Below, in pieces: positions 40,864 through 49,519 of a DNA stretch of 64,000 bases (the first letter of the stretch is position 1; every line of letters starts with the position of its first letter). The notes below the pieces were generated by a model. It made no database searches. It saw nothing but the letters and a program-made list of their open reading frames with translations, and had not been told where the DNA came from. The position numbers and the translations under genes are program-made. This DNA comes from Bacillota bacterium (GTDB taxonomy: Bacteria > Bacillota > Clostridia > Christensenellales > Aristaeellaceae), in the NCBI GenBank assembly GCA_023404345.1, contig JAEYCB010000066.1, positions 1 to 64,000 on the forward strand, in the 5' to 3' direction.

Positions 40864-41850
40864 TCATTTTTTGTACTCCATTCCTTCCACTGGGATAGGA
40901 AATTGTCCGATGTAATTCAGATGCATATCAACCTGCCGGGTACGCTGTCCCTTTGCCGGACGGATCGTCTTATAAACAACGAGCTTCTCCACAAAGGCGC
41001 GGATCATTTCATCTGTCAACTCCGTGCAGTCCCGATACTTGTGGGCAAGGGCAAGGTACTGGTCGGTTTGAGCAGAAGCGGCCTGTACATCATCCAACCG
41101 CGTTTGCTCTTTTGCCAGATTGACTTTCAGCGTAGCTTCCTCCTGTTCATATTGTGCCGCCAGCTTGTCAAAGCGTTCCTCGGGGATGTGCCCCAAAACG
41201 TAGTCCTCGTACAGCTTTTGCAGCAGGTGTTCCAGACGGGCGATGTGCTTTTCCTTCTCCCGGATTTGCTTTACCAGTTGCTTCCGGTCGTAGGGCTCAT
41301 AGGTTTCCGCTTCCTGCGCCAGTCTGCGGCGAAAGCCTTCTTCATCCGCAACGGCGAAGCGATTGACCATGCGAAGGGTATCCCGCACGATCTCCCGAAC
41401 GACTGGAACACGGATGGAGTTGTGGGTACAGAGCCTTTGTGCATAGGCTGCAGACTTCTTATGCGTCCGACAAACAAAGTCGCTGCATTCTTCTCCTCCC
41501 GCCACGCGATGTAAAAGCATCGGTACGCCGCATTCACCGCAGACCATTAGACCGCTCAGGATGCAGGGCGTGCCGGGTTTGTTTGACATTTCAGGGTGAA
41601 TAATGCACTGTGCCGCCTGCCATGTTTCTGCGTCTACAATAGCCTCATGTGTATTGGTAAAGATAAGCTGTTCTTCCAGCGGAACCTTCATCTGTCTGCT
41701 TCGATACTCAGGATGACAGGTTTTGAAGTTCACAGTATTGCCCAGGTATTCCTGACGCTGTACAATTTTATTGACCATTTTATGATCCCAATAATAAGGC
41801 TGGCTGTTGGCATACCAATAGGACAAACCCTGTTTGTTTTCGGAACTGTT
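40864..41850 (-). pseudogene. Large serine recombinase lacking its catalytic domain
   Basis: About 329 residues with the DNA-binding half of a large serine recombinase: the recombinase domain (PYYWDHKMVNKIVQRQEYLG), the zinc ribbon (LMVCGECGVPML followed later by CRTHKK) and a long coiled coil (RKQLVKQIREKEKHIARLEH). The N-terminal resolvase domain with the catalytic Ser is missing: beyond about 41850 the same frame only mirrors the sigma-like gene of the opposite strand. This enzyme probably once integrated the element and was cut by a rearrangement. Confidence 0.8.
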
Positions 41851-41923
41851 TTTTGAAATGCAAAAGAAAAAATGCGCTATTGATATATTCCTTGTATAAT
41901 GAATGTAATAAGGGGCTGTGCAT

Positions 41924-42781
41924 ATGATCCCGGAAGATGATTGGTACAACATATCGGATGAAAGAATGTCTGTAGAGAATGCCTTGCTCACCATGCCGCT
42001 ATATGACGAAGACGGCAATGAGATTCCAGACGAAGAAATGCCGTGGAACAACATGTGCGTGGATATCAATTCCGTTGATGATTCCGAAGATTGGTCAGCT
42101 GATGAAGAAACAGAAGAATCATTTCCGCTGTCCGCTCTTGACAAACACAGACGCAATGCCGATGATGTTCGTTCAGCAGCCGAGCGCAGAAAACGTATAG
42201 CCCAAAGCATCCGGGAAGAAGCCCTGAGACGTTTGGAATTATCTGCCCGAACTGTTTCTGAATTTCAGGCTCTGGTGGACTGCTATGATCGTGAAGAACA
42301 GAGCCGCATGCGCCGGGAACGCCGATATGAAGCCCTTCGGGGCGATGTGCCTTTGGAGAGCGGCGCAATCCCCGAATGCCATCTGTTTCCTCGCAGTCTG
42401 AGCCAGCCGAGCTTCCGGCAGATCTGTCGGGGCGAGTTTGATGATTATCTCTGTACCTGTCTGTTTGAGATGCACGAGCTGACGGATCGAGCGCACCTGC
42501 GGGAGATTGTGATGAACCTGAAACTTGATCACAAGGAGATTCTGTTCTTTCTGGGCATCCGGCTGTATCCGACGAAAAAGCTCGCTGCGCTGCGTGGACA
42601 GACCGAGCGAAACATCCGCAAGGTGCGCGATACCGTAAGGAAACGCATCCACCGGAAACTGTTTGCGTCATTGATGGAGCTGCAAAAAAACAGCGAGGAG
42701 CAGATCCATCTGGAACAGGATTTCCTGCGTACCTATACTCCGCCGAAAAGGAGGCGTTCTGCTGATGACGAATCTGTTTGA
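41924..42781 (+). CDS. Sigma-70-region-4-like HTH protein of the mobile element
   Basis: 285 residues from ATG 41924 (AGGGG upstream). The first 75 residues are strongly acidic; a charged helical middle follows (KHRRNADDVRSAAERRKRIA). Near the C terminus, KLAALRGQTERNIRKVRDTV followed by RKRIHRK resembles a sigma region 4 or related HTH with a basic end. Its stop lies within the next gene (17-base overlap), so the two act together. It may be a regulator of the element. No close family is recognised. Confidence 0.5.
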   Translation: MIPEDDWYNISDERMSVENALLTMPLYDEDGNEIPDEEMPWNNMCVDINSVDDSEDWSADEETEESFPLSALDKHRRNADDVRSAAERRKRIAQSIREEALRRLELSARTVSEFQALVDCYDREEQSRMRRERRYEALRGDVPLESGAIPECHLFPRSLSQPSFRQICRGEFDDYLCTCLFEMHELTDRAHLREIVMNLKLDHKEILFFLGIRLYPTKKLAALRGQTERNIRKVRDTVRKRIHRKLFASLMELQKNSEEQIHLEQDFLRTYTPPKRRRSADDESV

Positions 42782-43649
42782 ACACACCAGCGCAGACTGG
42801 GCAAAGTATTCCGTATACGAGTGGCGCAAAGCCGCAGACGGCAGGGAGTATCTTCTGCCAACGGCTGATGCGGCCTTTTCTGTCTACAACCCCGTTGCTT
42901 TGGCTGACCAGCTGGTGCTGGATGCGGTCAATGCCGGTCTGCTGACGTTTCACCAGACGCCGGACGAGAAAAAGATCAGAGACGCCATTCACAGCTTTGT
43001 CAGCAACTATGGCCTGCTGGGGATGATGACCGCGCTTCCGACCACCTCCAAATTCGTGGAATATGAAAAGGTCTATCTGCTGAAAAATCAGTTCATCCGT
43101 GAGGAGAGCATGGAAACGCTGGATTACATGAAGCCCTTTTTCCCTTTTCAGATGCCGGATTTCCGCAAGAAGGGCGTTGAATCGGTCTGGAATGTGTCGG
43201 CCAGCGACCGGGCAGAGGCCTTGCTGGCGCTGAGGTTCCAGGACGAATCACAGGCGATGGCGATGTCTTTCATGCGCGGCTATGGCGAACCTCTGGACTG
43301 GCTGAAGGAAGTGTTTCGTGACTGGGCCTTTACCTTCCTGACGATTTCTATGTATTACCAGAAACGGGATCTGCTGGATAAGAATACACGGGATCTGTAT
43401 CGCAGCAGTGTGGCGTGTTTTGATGGAAACACGCCTACCTATCATCTGGATTTGCGCGACCACCCTGTGATGATGTGGGATTTTCATTCGCTGATGCTGG
43501 CGGTGAAGTTCCTGTTCTCCGTCAGGCTGACCGATGAAAAGAATCCGATGAAAATGTGCAGGTATTGCTGCAGGGCGTTCTATGCCCAGCGGCAAGACGC
43601 CCAATATTGTTCTGCCGAGTGCAGGAACAAAGCAAACAAGAAGCCCTGA
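42765..43649 (+). CDS. Uncharacterised protein with a C-terminal zinc ribbon
   Basis: 294 residues, ATG behind AAAGGAGG. The body is alpha-helical by pattern and not recognised. Residues about 267-288 form a treble-clef/zinc-ribbon (CRYCCRAFYA, then QYCSAECRNK), like zinc fingers at the end of phage and mobile-element proteins. Translationally coupled to the sigma-like gene, so possibly its partner or anti-factor; this is an inference from overlap only. Confidence 0.5.
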   Translation: MTNLFEHTSADWAKYSVYEWRKAADGREYLLPTADAAFSVYNPVALADQLVLDAVNAGLLTFHQTPDEKKIRDAIHSFVSNYGLLGMMTALPTTSKFVEYEKVYLLKNQFIREESMETLDYMKPFFPFQMPDFRKKGVESVWNVSASDRAEALLALRFQDESQAMAMSFMRGYGEPLDWLKEVFRDWAFTFLTISMYYQKRDLLDKNTRDLYRSSVACFDGNTPTYHLDLRDHPVMMWDFHSLMLAVKFLFSVRLTDEKNPMKMCRYCCRAFYAQRQDAQYCSAECRNKANKKP

Positions 43650-43653
43650 TGCG

Positions 43654-43953
43654 TCAGGCCGGCAGGAAATCCAGAATGACCAGCATGAGGCTTGTCACCC
43701 TGTCCAGCAGCCAGCTGGCAATGTGAGGTGCAAGAGCGAAGAATACGCCCAATCCGACGGTCTGACAGATCATGTTGCCAGGTGCGTCAGCGATTGATCC
43801 GGCAACGGAACCGATGAGAAATACGGTTGCCAGCAGATTGGTCACGATGGAGGATATGCCTACGAGAATGGAGCCAATCAGCTGAAATGCCAACAGCAGG
43901 GCGATAAGGGGCAGGGCGGCAATACGAAGGGGCAGCTTGAGCAGCTTCTTCAT
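43654..43953 (-). CDS. Small membrane protein of conjugative-element type
   Basis: 99 residues from ATG 43953 behind GGAGG. A basic N terminus (MKKLLKLPLRI) is followed by two or three long hydrophobic helices. Similar short membrane proteins are common in Tn1549-like elements beside TnpV genes. No motif points to a function. Confidence 0.5.
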   Translation of the reverse strand: MKKLLKLPLRIAALPLIALLLAFQLIGSILVGISSIVTNLLATVFLIGSVAGSIADAPGNMICQTVGLGVFFALAPHIASWLLDRVTSLMLVILDFLPA

Positions 43954-43989
43954 ATGTGACCTCCAAAGCATTTCTCGTGGTATGATGGT

Positions 43990-44340
43990 TCAGCCATATA
44001 CCAGCTCGTCGAACAGAATTTCTTCGATCCGATGATGGATGCTGTTCATGCGGCGCGCCCATTCCATCTGATCGGCAGCTTTCAGTCCCTCTGTGACTCC
44101 TTCGGAAACTTTCATCTGAGGAATCAGTAGTTCCACGCGTTCCTGACAGGCTTTGTCGATACTGTGCAGATGTGTCATGAGTTTGCCGGAGAGCAGGAGA
44201 TGGTTGAAGAAAAGAGGTTGCTCTTCGCGGAGGTAATGCAGGCGCATTCTGCCATACTTACCAAGTGTGCGCATATCCTCCGCAGGGATGCCGATGTTAG
44301 GAAGGAAGTAGTCTCCACAGCGTCGATAGGTAAGTTCCAT
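43990..44340 (-). CDS. TnpV-like transposon-encoded protein
   Basis: 116 residues from ATG 44340 (GAGGA upstream). The start MELTYRRCGDYFLPNIGIP and a helical C-terminal part (YGRMRLHYLREEQPLFFNHL, MEWARRMNSIHHRIEEI) are typical of TnpV proteins from clostridial mobile elements. Role unknown. It is the outermost gene on the right side of the element. Confidence 0.7.
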   Translation of the reverse strand: MELTYRRCGDYFLPNIGIPAEDMRTLGKYGRMRLHYLREEQPLFFNHLLLSGKLMTHLHSIDKACQERVELLIPQMKVSEGVTEGLKAADQMEWARRMNSIHHRIEEILFDELVYG

Positions 44341-44369
44341 GTGAATCCTCGCTTTCTGCTGCAACAAAA

Positions 44370-44424
44370 AAGCAGCTATGAACTTGAAGGTTTTCCCTTC
44401 AAGCCATAGCTGCTTGAATTTTCT
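44370..44424. terminator. Long hairpin at the right end of the element
   Basis: AAGCAGCTATG...CTTGAAGG, TTTT loop, CCTTCAAG...CATAGCTGCTT, with A-rich and T-rich flanks on both sides. Confidence 0.6.
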
Positions 44425-44443
44425 TTATTTCCCGCCGCTCATG

Positions 44444-44488
44444 TAGAGGAAGGGGAAACCTTCCTCTACATAATAGCGCGTTTGCCGG
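44444..44488 (+). repeat. Right direct repeat of the mobile element
   Basis: TAGAGGAAGGGG, AAACCTTCCTCTACATAATAG, with the same internal hairpin as the left copy. Its right part also forms a short AGCGC/GCGCT stem before TTTTTT (to 44500). Confidence 0.6.
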
Positions 44489-44513
44489 GAGCGCTTTTTT
44501 GTATCAAGCTCCA

Positions 44514-45365
44514 TTAATGGGTGGCTTTTTTGTCTAAGCACCGCTGCCGCCGGCGGTATTCGCTGGGATTGAGCCCCGCTACGCGCTTGAACGCCTGTGA
44601 AAAATAGCTGGGAGACGAAAAGCCGCACAGGATGGCGATGGCATCCTGGCTGTGATCGGTGGTGGTGAGCAGGTGGCGCGCTTCATGAATCCGGCGCTGG
44701 CACAGGTACTGCATAGGGGAGATGCTGAAATAGGTGTGGAATGTGCGCGACAGATAGTATTTGCTGATGCCCGCCTGCTGCGCCAGCCAGTCCAGGGTGA
44801 TTTCCTCCTGAAAATGTTCGTCGATCAGGCGCTTGGCCTCGGCACAGCCGCTCGAAATGCGCGCCGTATCCTCGCAGGATACATCCATGCACGTACGGCG
44901 GCCCAGTTTGAGCAGCAACACATCCAGAATGCTAGCACATACCTCCAGATAGTCCGTCTGCTCGCTGCTGAGCTCGCGCAGAATGTCCTGAAAATAGGGC
45001 AGCAGTACGCGCTGATTAGCCCGGTCATCCAGCAGCACATAGCGGGGATGACCTCCGTCGGACCCGTGGAACACCACACGGTTAAGGCCGATGACGATAT
45101 ATTCCAGCGGCTCCTGCGGCGAGGAAAACTCCGTATGCATCACATATGGGTTGATCAAAAAACAGTCTCCCGGCTGCAGGGGCAAGGTGGCATCCACGAT
45201 TTGCAGCATGCCGCGTCCGCGCGTGACATAGAACAGCTCGGCGTGGGCATGACTGTGCAAAACCGAGCTCCACGAGCTGTCGTAGCGGGAGATAGCACAG
45301 TACATCAGCCATATACCCTGATGGCTGAATACGGGCTGCTTGGCATCGTATCGTATGCTTTCCAT
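44514..45365 (-). CDS. AraC-family transcriptional regulator with cupin-type sensor
   Basis: 283 residues from ATG 45365 behind AAGGGGGA. An N-terminal AraC_binding cupin domain (HSHAHAELFYVTRGRGML, GDCFLINPYVMH) is followed by two HTHs: ITLDWLAQQAGISKYYLSRTF and AIAILCGFSSPSYFSQAFK, ending NPSEYRRR. Third gene in the operon after the amidohydrolase and asnA, 31 bases past asnA. It probably controls this operon or a related one in response to a small molecule. Confidence 0.88.
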   Translation of the reverse strand: MESIRYDAKQPVFSHQGIWLMYCAISRYDSSWSSVLHSHAHAELFYVTRGRGMLQIVDATLPLQPGDCFLINPYVMHTEFSSPQEPLEYIVIGLNRVVFHGSDGGHPRYVLLDDRANQRVLLPYFQDILRELSSEQTDYLEVCASILDVLLLKLGRRTCMDVSCEDTARISSGCAEAKRLIDEHFQEEITLDWLAQQAGISKYYLSRTFHTYFSISPMQYLCQRRIHEARHLLTTTDHSQDAIAILCGFSSPSYFSQAFKRVAGLNPSEYRRRQRCLDKKATH

Positions 45366-45396
45366 GCAGAAATCCCCCTTTGCATGGACGGGTGCG

Positions 45397-46404
45397 TTAC
45401 AGCAGCGTAACCCCTGCCTCGCGGCAACGGCTGCGTGTGGCCGCATCCCAGATGGAGGACTGGACTTCGCCGATATGCGCCTTGCCAAGCAACAGCATGC
45501 ACATGCGGCTCTGGCCGATGCCGCCGCCGATGGTCAAAGGCAATTCGCCATCCAGCAGCATGCGGTGGAAAGGCAACGACCGCCGCGCATCGCAGCCAGC
45601 CAAAGCCAGCTGACGGTCCAGCGATTCGCTGTCCACGCGGATGCCCATGGAGCTTAGCTCAATGGCCTGGTCCAGCAGTGGGCTGTAGTAAAGCAGGTCG
45701 CCGTTGAGATTCCAGTCATCATAGTCGGGCGCTCGGCCGTCATGCGGCTGTCCGTTGGACAGCTTGTGGCCGATGCCCATCAAAAACGTGATCGGATGTT
45801 CCCGGACAAAGGCGTTTTCCCGCTCCTTGGCAGGCAGGTTCGGATAGAGGTCAAGGAGCTCCTGAGAGGAGATGAAAGTCACTTCATCGGAAAGCTGAGT
45901 GTGCAGGCGCGGGTAGCGGCCGTTGACCAGCAACGAGGTGTCGCTGATGCAGCGCACGATGTCGCGCACCGTATCCTGCAAAAAACGCAGAGTGCGCATT
46001 TCGCGGGTGATGACGCGCTCCCAGTCCCACTGGTCTACGTAGATGGAGTGCAGATTATCCAGTTCTTCGTCGCGCCGGATAGCGTTCATATCGGCATAGA
46101 TACCCTTGCCGGTGTGAAAATCGTAGCGATAGAGGGCCATACGCTTCCATTTGGCCAGCGAATGCACCACCTGCGCCTCCATGCCCGCTGCCGGGATATC
46201 GAAGGAGACCGGACGTTCCACGCCGTTGAGGTCGTCATTGAGGCCGGAGGCCGGGTCCACGAACAGCGGCGCGGATACGCGCTTGAGATTCAGCGCCTGA
46301 GCAAGATGGTCCTGAAAGGTGCGCTTGATCAGGCTGATGGCAGCCTGCGTTTCGTACAGGGACAGCGTCGGTTCATAACCGGCGGGAATGACGGTATGGT
46401 TCAT
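45397..46404 (-). CDS. asnA: Aspartate--ammonia ligase (asparagine synthetase A)
   Basis: 335 residues, close to E. coli AsnA (330). The ATG at 46404 is 9 bases from AAAGGAGG; an ATG at 46413 touches that site. Class II aminoacyl-tRNA-synthetase-like fold with RPVSFDIP, HSLAKWKRMAL, IYADMNAIRRDEELDNLHSIYVD and the C-terminal ATP motif LPLTIGGGIGQSRMCML. Makes asparagine from aspartate, ammonia and ATP in the cytoplasm. Its pairing with an amidohydrolase in one transcript suggests use of ammonia or amide nitrogen released nearby, which is speculation. Confidence 0.95.
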   Translation of the reverse strand: MNHTVIPAGYEPTLSLYETQAAISLIKRTFQDHLAQALNLKRVSAPLFVDPASGLNDDLNGVERPVSFDIPAAGMEAQVVHSLAKWKRMALYRYDFHTGKGIYADMNAIRRDEELDNLHSIYVDQWDWERVITREMRTLRFLQDTVRDIVRCISDTSLLVNGRYPRLHTQLSDEVTFISSQELLDLYPNLPAKERENAFVREHPITFLMGIGHKLSNGQPHDGRAPDYDDWNLNGDLLYYSPLLDQAIELSSMGIRVDSESLDRQLALAGCDARRSLPFHRMLLDGELPLTIGGGIGQSRMCMLLLGKAHIGEVQSSIWDAATRSRCREAGVTLL

Positions 46405-46438
46405 GGGAATCATCCTCCTTTAAGCAAGATGGGGCGTC

Positions 46439-48004
46439 TCATTTGCGGGACTTGCCGCCCGCTAGCGCCCTGAGGATCACCTGGGATACGCCGCCCGTCT
46501 GCGCCGGCACGCGGCGGCCGCGCAGGTACAGGCCCGTCACGCGGATATCGCCGATGCTCTGGGGCGGGATGGTCAGCGGATCTGCGTCCAGCAGGGTAAA
46601 GTCCGCGCGCTTGCCGGGTGCGAGGGTGCCGCGTTCCTTTTCATCGAAGCCCAGCCAGGCGGCATTGCGCGTTCGCATGAGCAGGGCCTCGTAGGGCGTG
46701 AGACGCTGGGCGGGATTGGGGTGATTGACTGCCAGGTGCATGCCCCGGATGGGATCGGGGCGCGTGCAGGGCGCGTCCGACCCGTCGGCGATGACGATGC
46801 CCCGGTCCCACATGGACCTTAGGGGATTTAGCCCGTCGGCTCGGTCCCCCAGGATGGCGCGCAGATAGCGGTCCGGCTCCTGTGCCCAGTCGATAAAGGG
46901 CGCCTGTACCGCCAGGCACAGCCCCAGCGCCGCAATGCGGTCCAGCTGTGAGGGTGAAACCATGCAGCAGTGAATCATGATGTGCCGGTGGTCCGGTCGG
47001 GGCAGGTCGGCTAGCGCCGCCTCATAGGCTGTGATGCACTGCTCCACCGCTGCGTCGCCGATGGCATGCATAGTGATCTGCAATCCCGCGCGGTTGGCGG
47101 CGATGGCAAAAGCGTTGACCTGCTCCTGGGTGTAGTTGAGCACACCGCGGTTGTCCGGGTTGTTGGTATAAGGCGCAAGCAGCGCGGCATCTTCGGAACC
47201 GAAGCACCCGTCCAGCGCCAGTTCAAAGCAGCCGCCGATGCGCTTCATCCGGCGCTTTTGCACCTTGGAGACATCCATGGTCTGGAAGAAGATGCGAAAG
47301 GTCTGCGGCAGGCCGCCCTCCAGCATGCGCAGCATGTCCACGTCCATGTCGCGCGGATAGCCCACGCCCTCGACTGCGTGTACCAGGCCGATGCCTGCGG
47401 CGGTCAGCGCATCGGCTCCCTTGGCCAGCCCGCCGATGATGCTCAGGGGGCTGAGCTTGGCTGTGACCTCGTTTACGCCGTTATAAAAGGCGCTTTGGTA
47501 CAGCCATCCGTCGGAATGAAAACCGGGGTCGCCTGTCACCCTTGGGCTGAAAAAAGCCATCATGGTCGAGTTGCACACGGCAGCGTGTCCGTCGTATTTA
47601 ACGATGATGAGCGGCCGTGTGGACCAGCGGTCCAGATCCTCACGGGTGGGAAGCCGGGCTTCCCGCACCAGGTGGCTGCATGCGCCGAAGCCGATGAGCA
47701 GCTTTTCCTGCGGGTGCGCTTCGGCATAGGCGCGAACGATGGCCGCCGCTTCGTCAAAGCTGTGGGCATCGGAGATATTAAAGGTGTTCTCAAACATGGA
47801 GAAGCTCTCAAAGTGCATGTGCGTATCGCCAAAGGCAGGAACCGCTACCGCGCCGCCCAAGTCTACCCGAGGCATGGAGGCATACTCGGCGGGCAGGTCG
47901 TCGCCCAGCCACAGGATGCGGCCATCCTCTCCAGCGGCCATTCTGGAAAAAACCTCGCCCTCGGCCTCACAGGTGATAAAACGGGCATTTTCAAAGACTG
48001 GCAT
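46439..48004 (-). CDS. YtcJ-like metal-dependent amidohydrolase
   Basis: 521 residues, ATG behind AAGGAGGG. Amidohydrolase superfamily, YtcJ branch: metal site GDTHMHFES with His62 and His64, HAIGD and HIMIHCC supplying further ligands, and DGSDAP with the catalytic Asp, then the C-terminal beta-sandwich GTLAPGKRADFTLLD. Substrates of this branch are mostly unknown (N-substituted formamides and cyclic amides in studied cases). First gene of the operon with asnA and an araC-type regulator. Confidence 0.85.
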   Translation of the reverse strand: MPVFENARFITCEAEGEVFSRMAAGEDGRILWLGDDLPAEYASMPRVDLGGAVAVPAFGDTHMHFESFSMFENTFNISDAHSFDEAAAIVRAYAEAHPQEKLLIGFGACSHLVREARLPTREDLDRWSTRPLIIVKYDGHAAVCNSTMMAFFSPRVTGDPGFHSDGWLYQSAFYNGVNEVTAKLSPLSIIGGLAKGADALTAAGIGLVHAVEGVGYPRDMDVDMLRMLEGGLPQTFRIFFQTMDVSKVQKRRMKRIGGCFELALDGCFGSEDAALLAPYTNNPDNRGVLNYTQEQVNAFAIAANRAGLQITMHAIGDAAVEQCITAYEAALADLPRPDHRHIMIHCCMVSPSQLDRIAALGLCLAVQAPFIDWAQEPDRYLRAILGDRADGLNPLRSMWDRGIVIADGSDAPCTRPDPIRGMHLAVNHPNPAQRLTPYEALLMRTRNAAWLGFDEKERGTLAPGKRADFTLLDADPLTIPPQSIGDIRVTGLYLRGRRVPAQTGGVSQVILRALAGGKSRK

Positions 48005-48046
48005 AGAACACCCTCCTTATTTTGTGCGGCAATGAAAGCTACTATC

Positions 48047-48075
48047 AGCATAACATGTTATGCTGCATTCGTCAA
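48047..48075 (-). promoter_or_regulatory. Promoter with an 18-bp perfect palindrome over the -10
   Basis: Minus strand: TTGACG (48070-48075), 17 bases, TATGCT (48047-48052). The palindrome AGCATAACATGTTATGCT (48047-48064) covers the -10 and half of the spacer, ideal for a repressor. About 45 bases before the amidohydrolase start. Confidence 0.7.
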
Positions 48076-48121
48076 AGGGTGGACAGGCCTGAAATGGCGT
48101 AAAACAAAGGAAATACCGGCG

Positions 48122-48586
48122 CTATACAAGCTGGTTGGGCAGAAAAGAGACATCAAAGCGCAAAGCCTCCGTTTCATCCACAAGGTAATCCTCTGGCGTG
48201 CGGTATGCACTATAAACGCCGAAAAGATAGCCGGGAACCAGCTCCTTGAGCAGGAGGCGGGGTGGCATCAGTCGGTTCATCGTTGTGGCGGATGCCCGTG
48301 CCAGCGAATCCTCCAGCAAGGCTTTGCCCAAACTGCGGTGCTGATAACTGGGCGCAATGCTGATGGGACCGAAGGCCATTACGTGCAGGCCGTCGTCGGT
48401 ATGGATAGCTGCCTGCACGTACACGATATGCCCCAGGATGCACCCATCCATTTCCAAAACCAGATCAAGCTGCGGAACAAAGTCCTTCCAGCCGCGGCAA
48501 AGGTGTACCAGGTAATGCTCCAAACAGCCGGAGCGGTATATATTCCAAATCGGCCATGCATTGATCCCCTGATTGAATGTTTTCAG
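48122..48586 (-). pseudogene. Degraded GNAT acetyltransferase (YhbS-like)
   Basis: The frame opens right at the MerR gene's stop and includes WNIYRSGCLEHYLVH, LDLVLEMDGCILGHIVY, LHVMAFGPISIAPSYQHRSLG (the acetyl-CoA loop region) and LLKELVPGYLFGV. It lacks the first strand and helix expected before WNIYR and about 35 residues between the LLEDSLARA helix and the LLKELVPGY segment. There is no ATG at its beginning; only a TTG or CTG is available. I read it as a remnant with an internal deletion. Confidence 0.6.
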
Positions 48587-49416
48587 TCATTGCAGACATC
48601 AGGTCTACCCACAGGAATATCGATGCGGGTTAGATATTCGCTGTCGCTGCGAGCGGTCATGCTGTCCAGCACGCAGGTTTCATAGGATGCGTTCAGAGGA
48701 AGCAATCCCTTCTCCTCAATGGCCTGAAGCATGCGGCGGTAGGTAGGTCCAGTCTGGCTGTAAGGGCCTGCATGCAGGCACCGTGCATACAATCCCGCCG
48801 GCCGGGAACGGCACAGGCGGGTTCGAGCAGCTCTGTGCAGAGGAAAAAACACCTCGCATACCTCAGTAAACCGTTCTGCGGCCATGGCCTCCCGGCTCAC
48901 GCGCGTACCCATCTGATATAGATAGGGCAGTTGGCGGTCGTGCACCACGCGCAGAAGCGTCTTGAGAGCAATGTCTGTTTCCAGCGTCTCGCCCGGCGGT
49001 GCAACCTGCTGTACCGCGACCCAACTCTCTGGCAGGTTTTCGAAGCGCACCTCGCCCGGCGTTTCCAGAGAGAGCCTTTCCAGTTCACCGATTTTTACAT
49101 CCAGCCGGGTCAGTGCGGCGGACAGACGACGCTGCCGGGCAGCGAGCGCTTCGCGCTGGTGGCGCAGAATATCCAGCGCATCGGATGGGCCCGGCAGGGA
49201 CAAAAACGCCCGGATTTCCTGCAGGCTCAGCCCCATGTCCTTGAGAATCAGAATATGATCCAGCATTTCCAGCTGGTCCGCACCGTAGTAACGATAGCCA
49301 TTGTGCGGATCCTTCTCATTGGGAGAAAAGACCCCTGCCCGATCATAAAAGATCAGGGTTTGCTTGGAGATGCCATTGAGATGCGCCAATTCACCGGTGG
49401 TAAAACGCGGCTTCAA
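48583..49416 (-). CDS. MerR-family regulator with C-terminal effector domain (BltR/BmrR-like)
   Basis: 277 residues. MerR HTH at the N terminus (FTTGELAHLNGISKQTLIFY, HNGYRYYGADQLEMLDHI), a long dimer coiled coil (about 85-120), then a GyrI-like small-molecule domain (SWVAVQQVAPPG, PAGLYARCLHAGPYSQTGPTY). Such proteins activate a drug- or stress-response gene by untwisting a promoter with an over-long spacer. The YitT gene transcribed away from it has exactly such a 19-base spacer. Confidence 0.88.
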   Translation of the reverse strand: MKPRFTTGELAHLNGISKQTLIFYDRAGVFSPNEKDPHNGYRYYGADQLEMLDHILILKDMGLSLQEIRAFLSLPGPSDALDILRHQREALAARQRRLSAALTRLDVKIGELERLSLETPGEVRFENLPESWVAVQQVAPPGETLETDIALKTLLRVVHDRQLPYLYQMGTRVSREAMAAERFTEVCEVFFPLHRAARTRLCRSRPAGLYARCLHAGPYSQTGPTYRRMLQAIEEKGLLPLNASYETCVLDSMTARSDSEYLTRIDIPVGRPDVCND

Positions 49417-49444
49417 AAGAGACTTCCTTTCTTGAAAAAGGGGG

Positions 49445-49475
49445 TTGACAATATTGTTACTATATCCTTTATGAT
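49445..49475 (+). promoter_or_regulatory. MerR-type promoter (19-bp spacer) of the yitT-like gene
   Basis: TTGACA (49445-49450), 19 bases, TATGAT (49470-49475). The dyad ACAATATTGT (49448-49457) lies at the start of the spacer. Over-long spacers are the mark of MerR-activated promoters. Confidence 0.65.
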
Positions 49476-49519
49476 GGTTTCTGTCAATGAAATGAAACCC
49501 TGTGGAAAGGAAGGATTCT

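Larger units (their letters stand above)
37585..44488. mobile_element. Decaying mobilizable element (about 6.9 kb) between imperfect direct repeats
   Basis: The segment is bounded by two copies of a roughly 41-45 bp sequence that itself forms a hairpin. Inside are parts of a conjugative/mobilizable element: MOBQ-like oriT, truncated MobA/MobL relaxase, ParM and ParR-like segregation genes with iterons, TnpV- and TnpW-like proteins, a serine recombinase lacking its catalytic domain, and a sigma-like gene with a zinc-ribbon partner. Several genes are broken, so it should not move by itself. Ends are inferred from the repeats and from the return of ordinary chromosomal operons on both sides. Confidence 0.65.

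Noticed and set aside
42066..42992. Minus-strand frame continuing the serine recombinase upstream
   Set aside because: It only mirrors the sigma-like and zinc-ribbon genes; no resolvase-domain motif is present.
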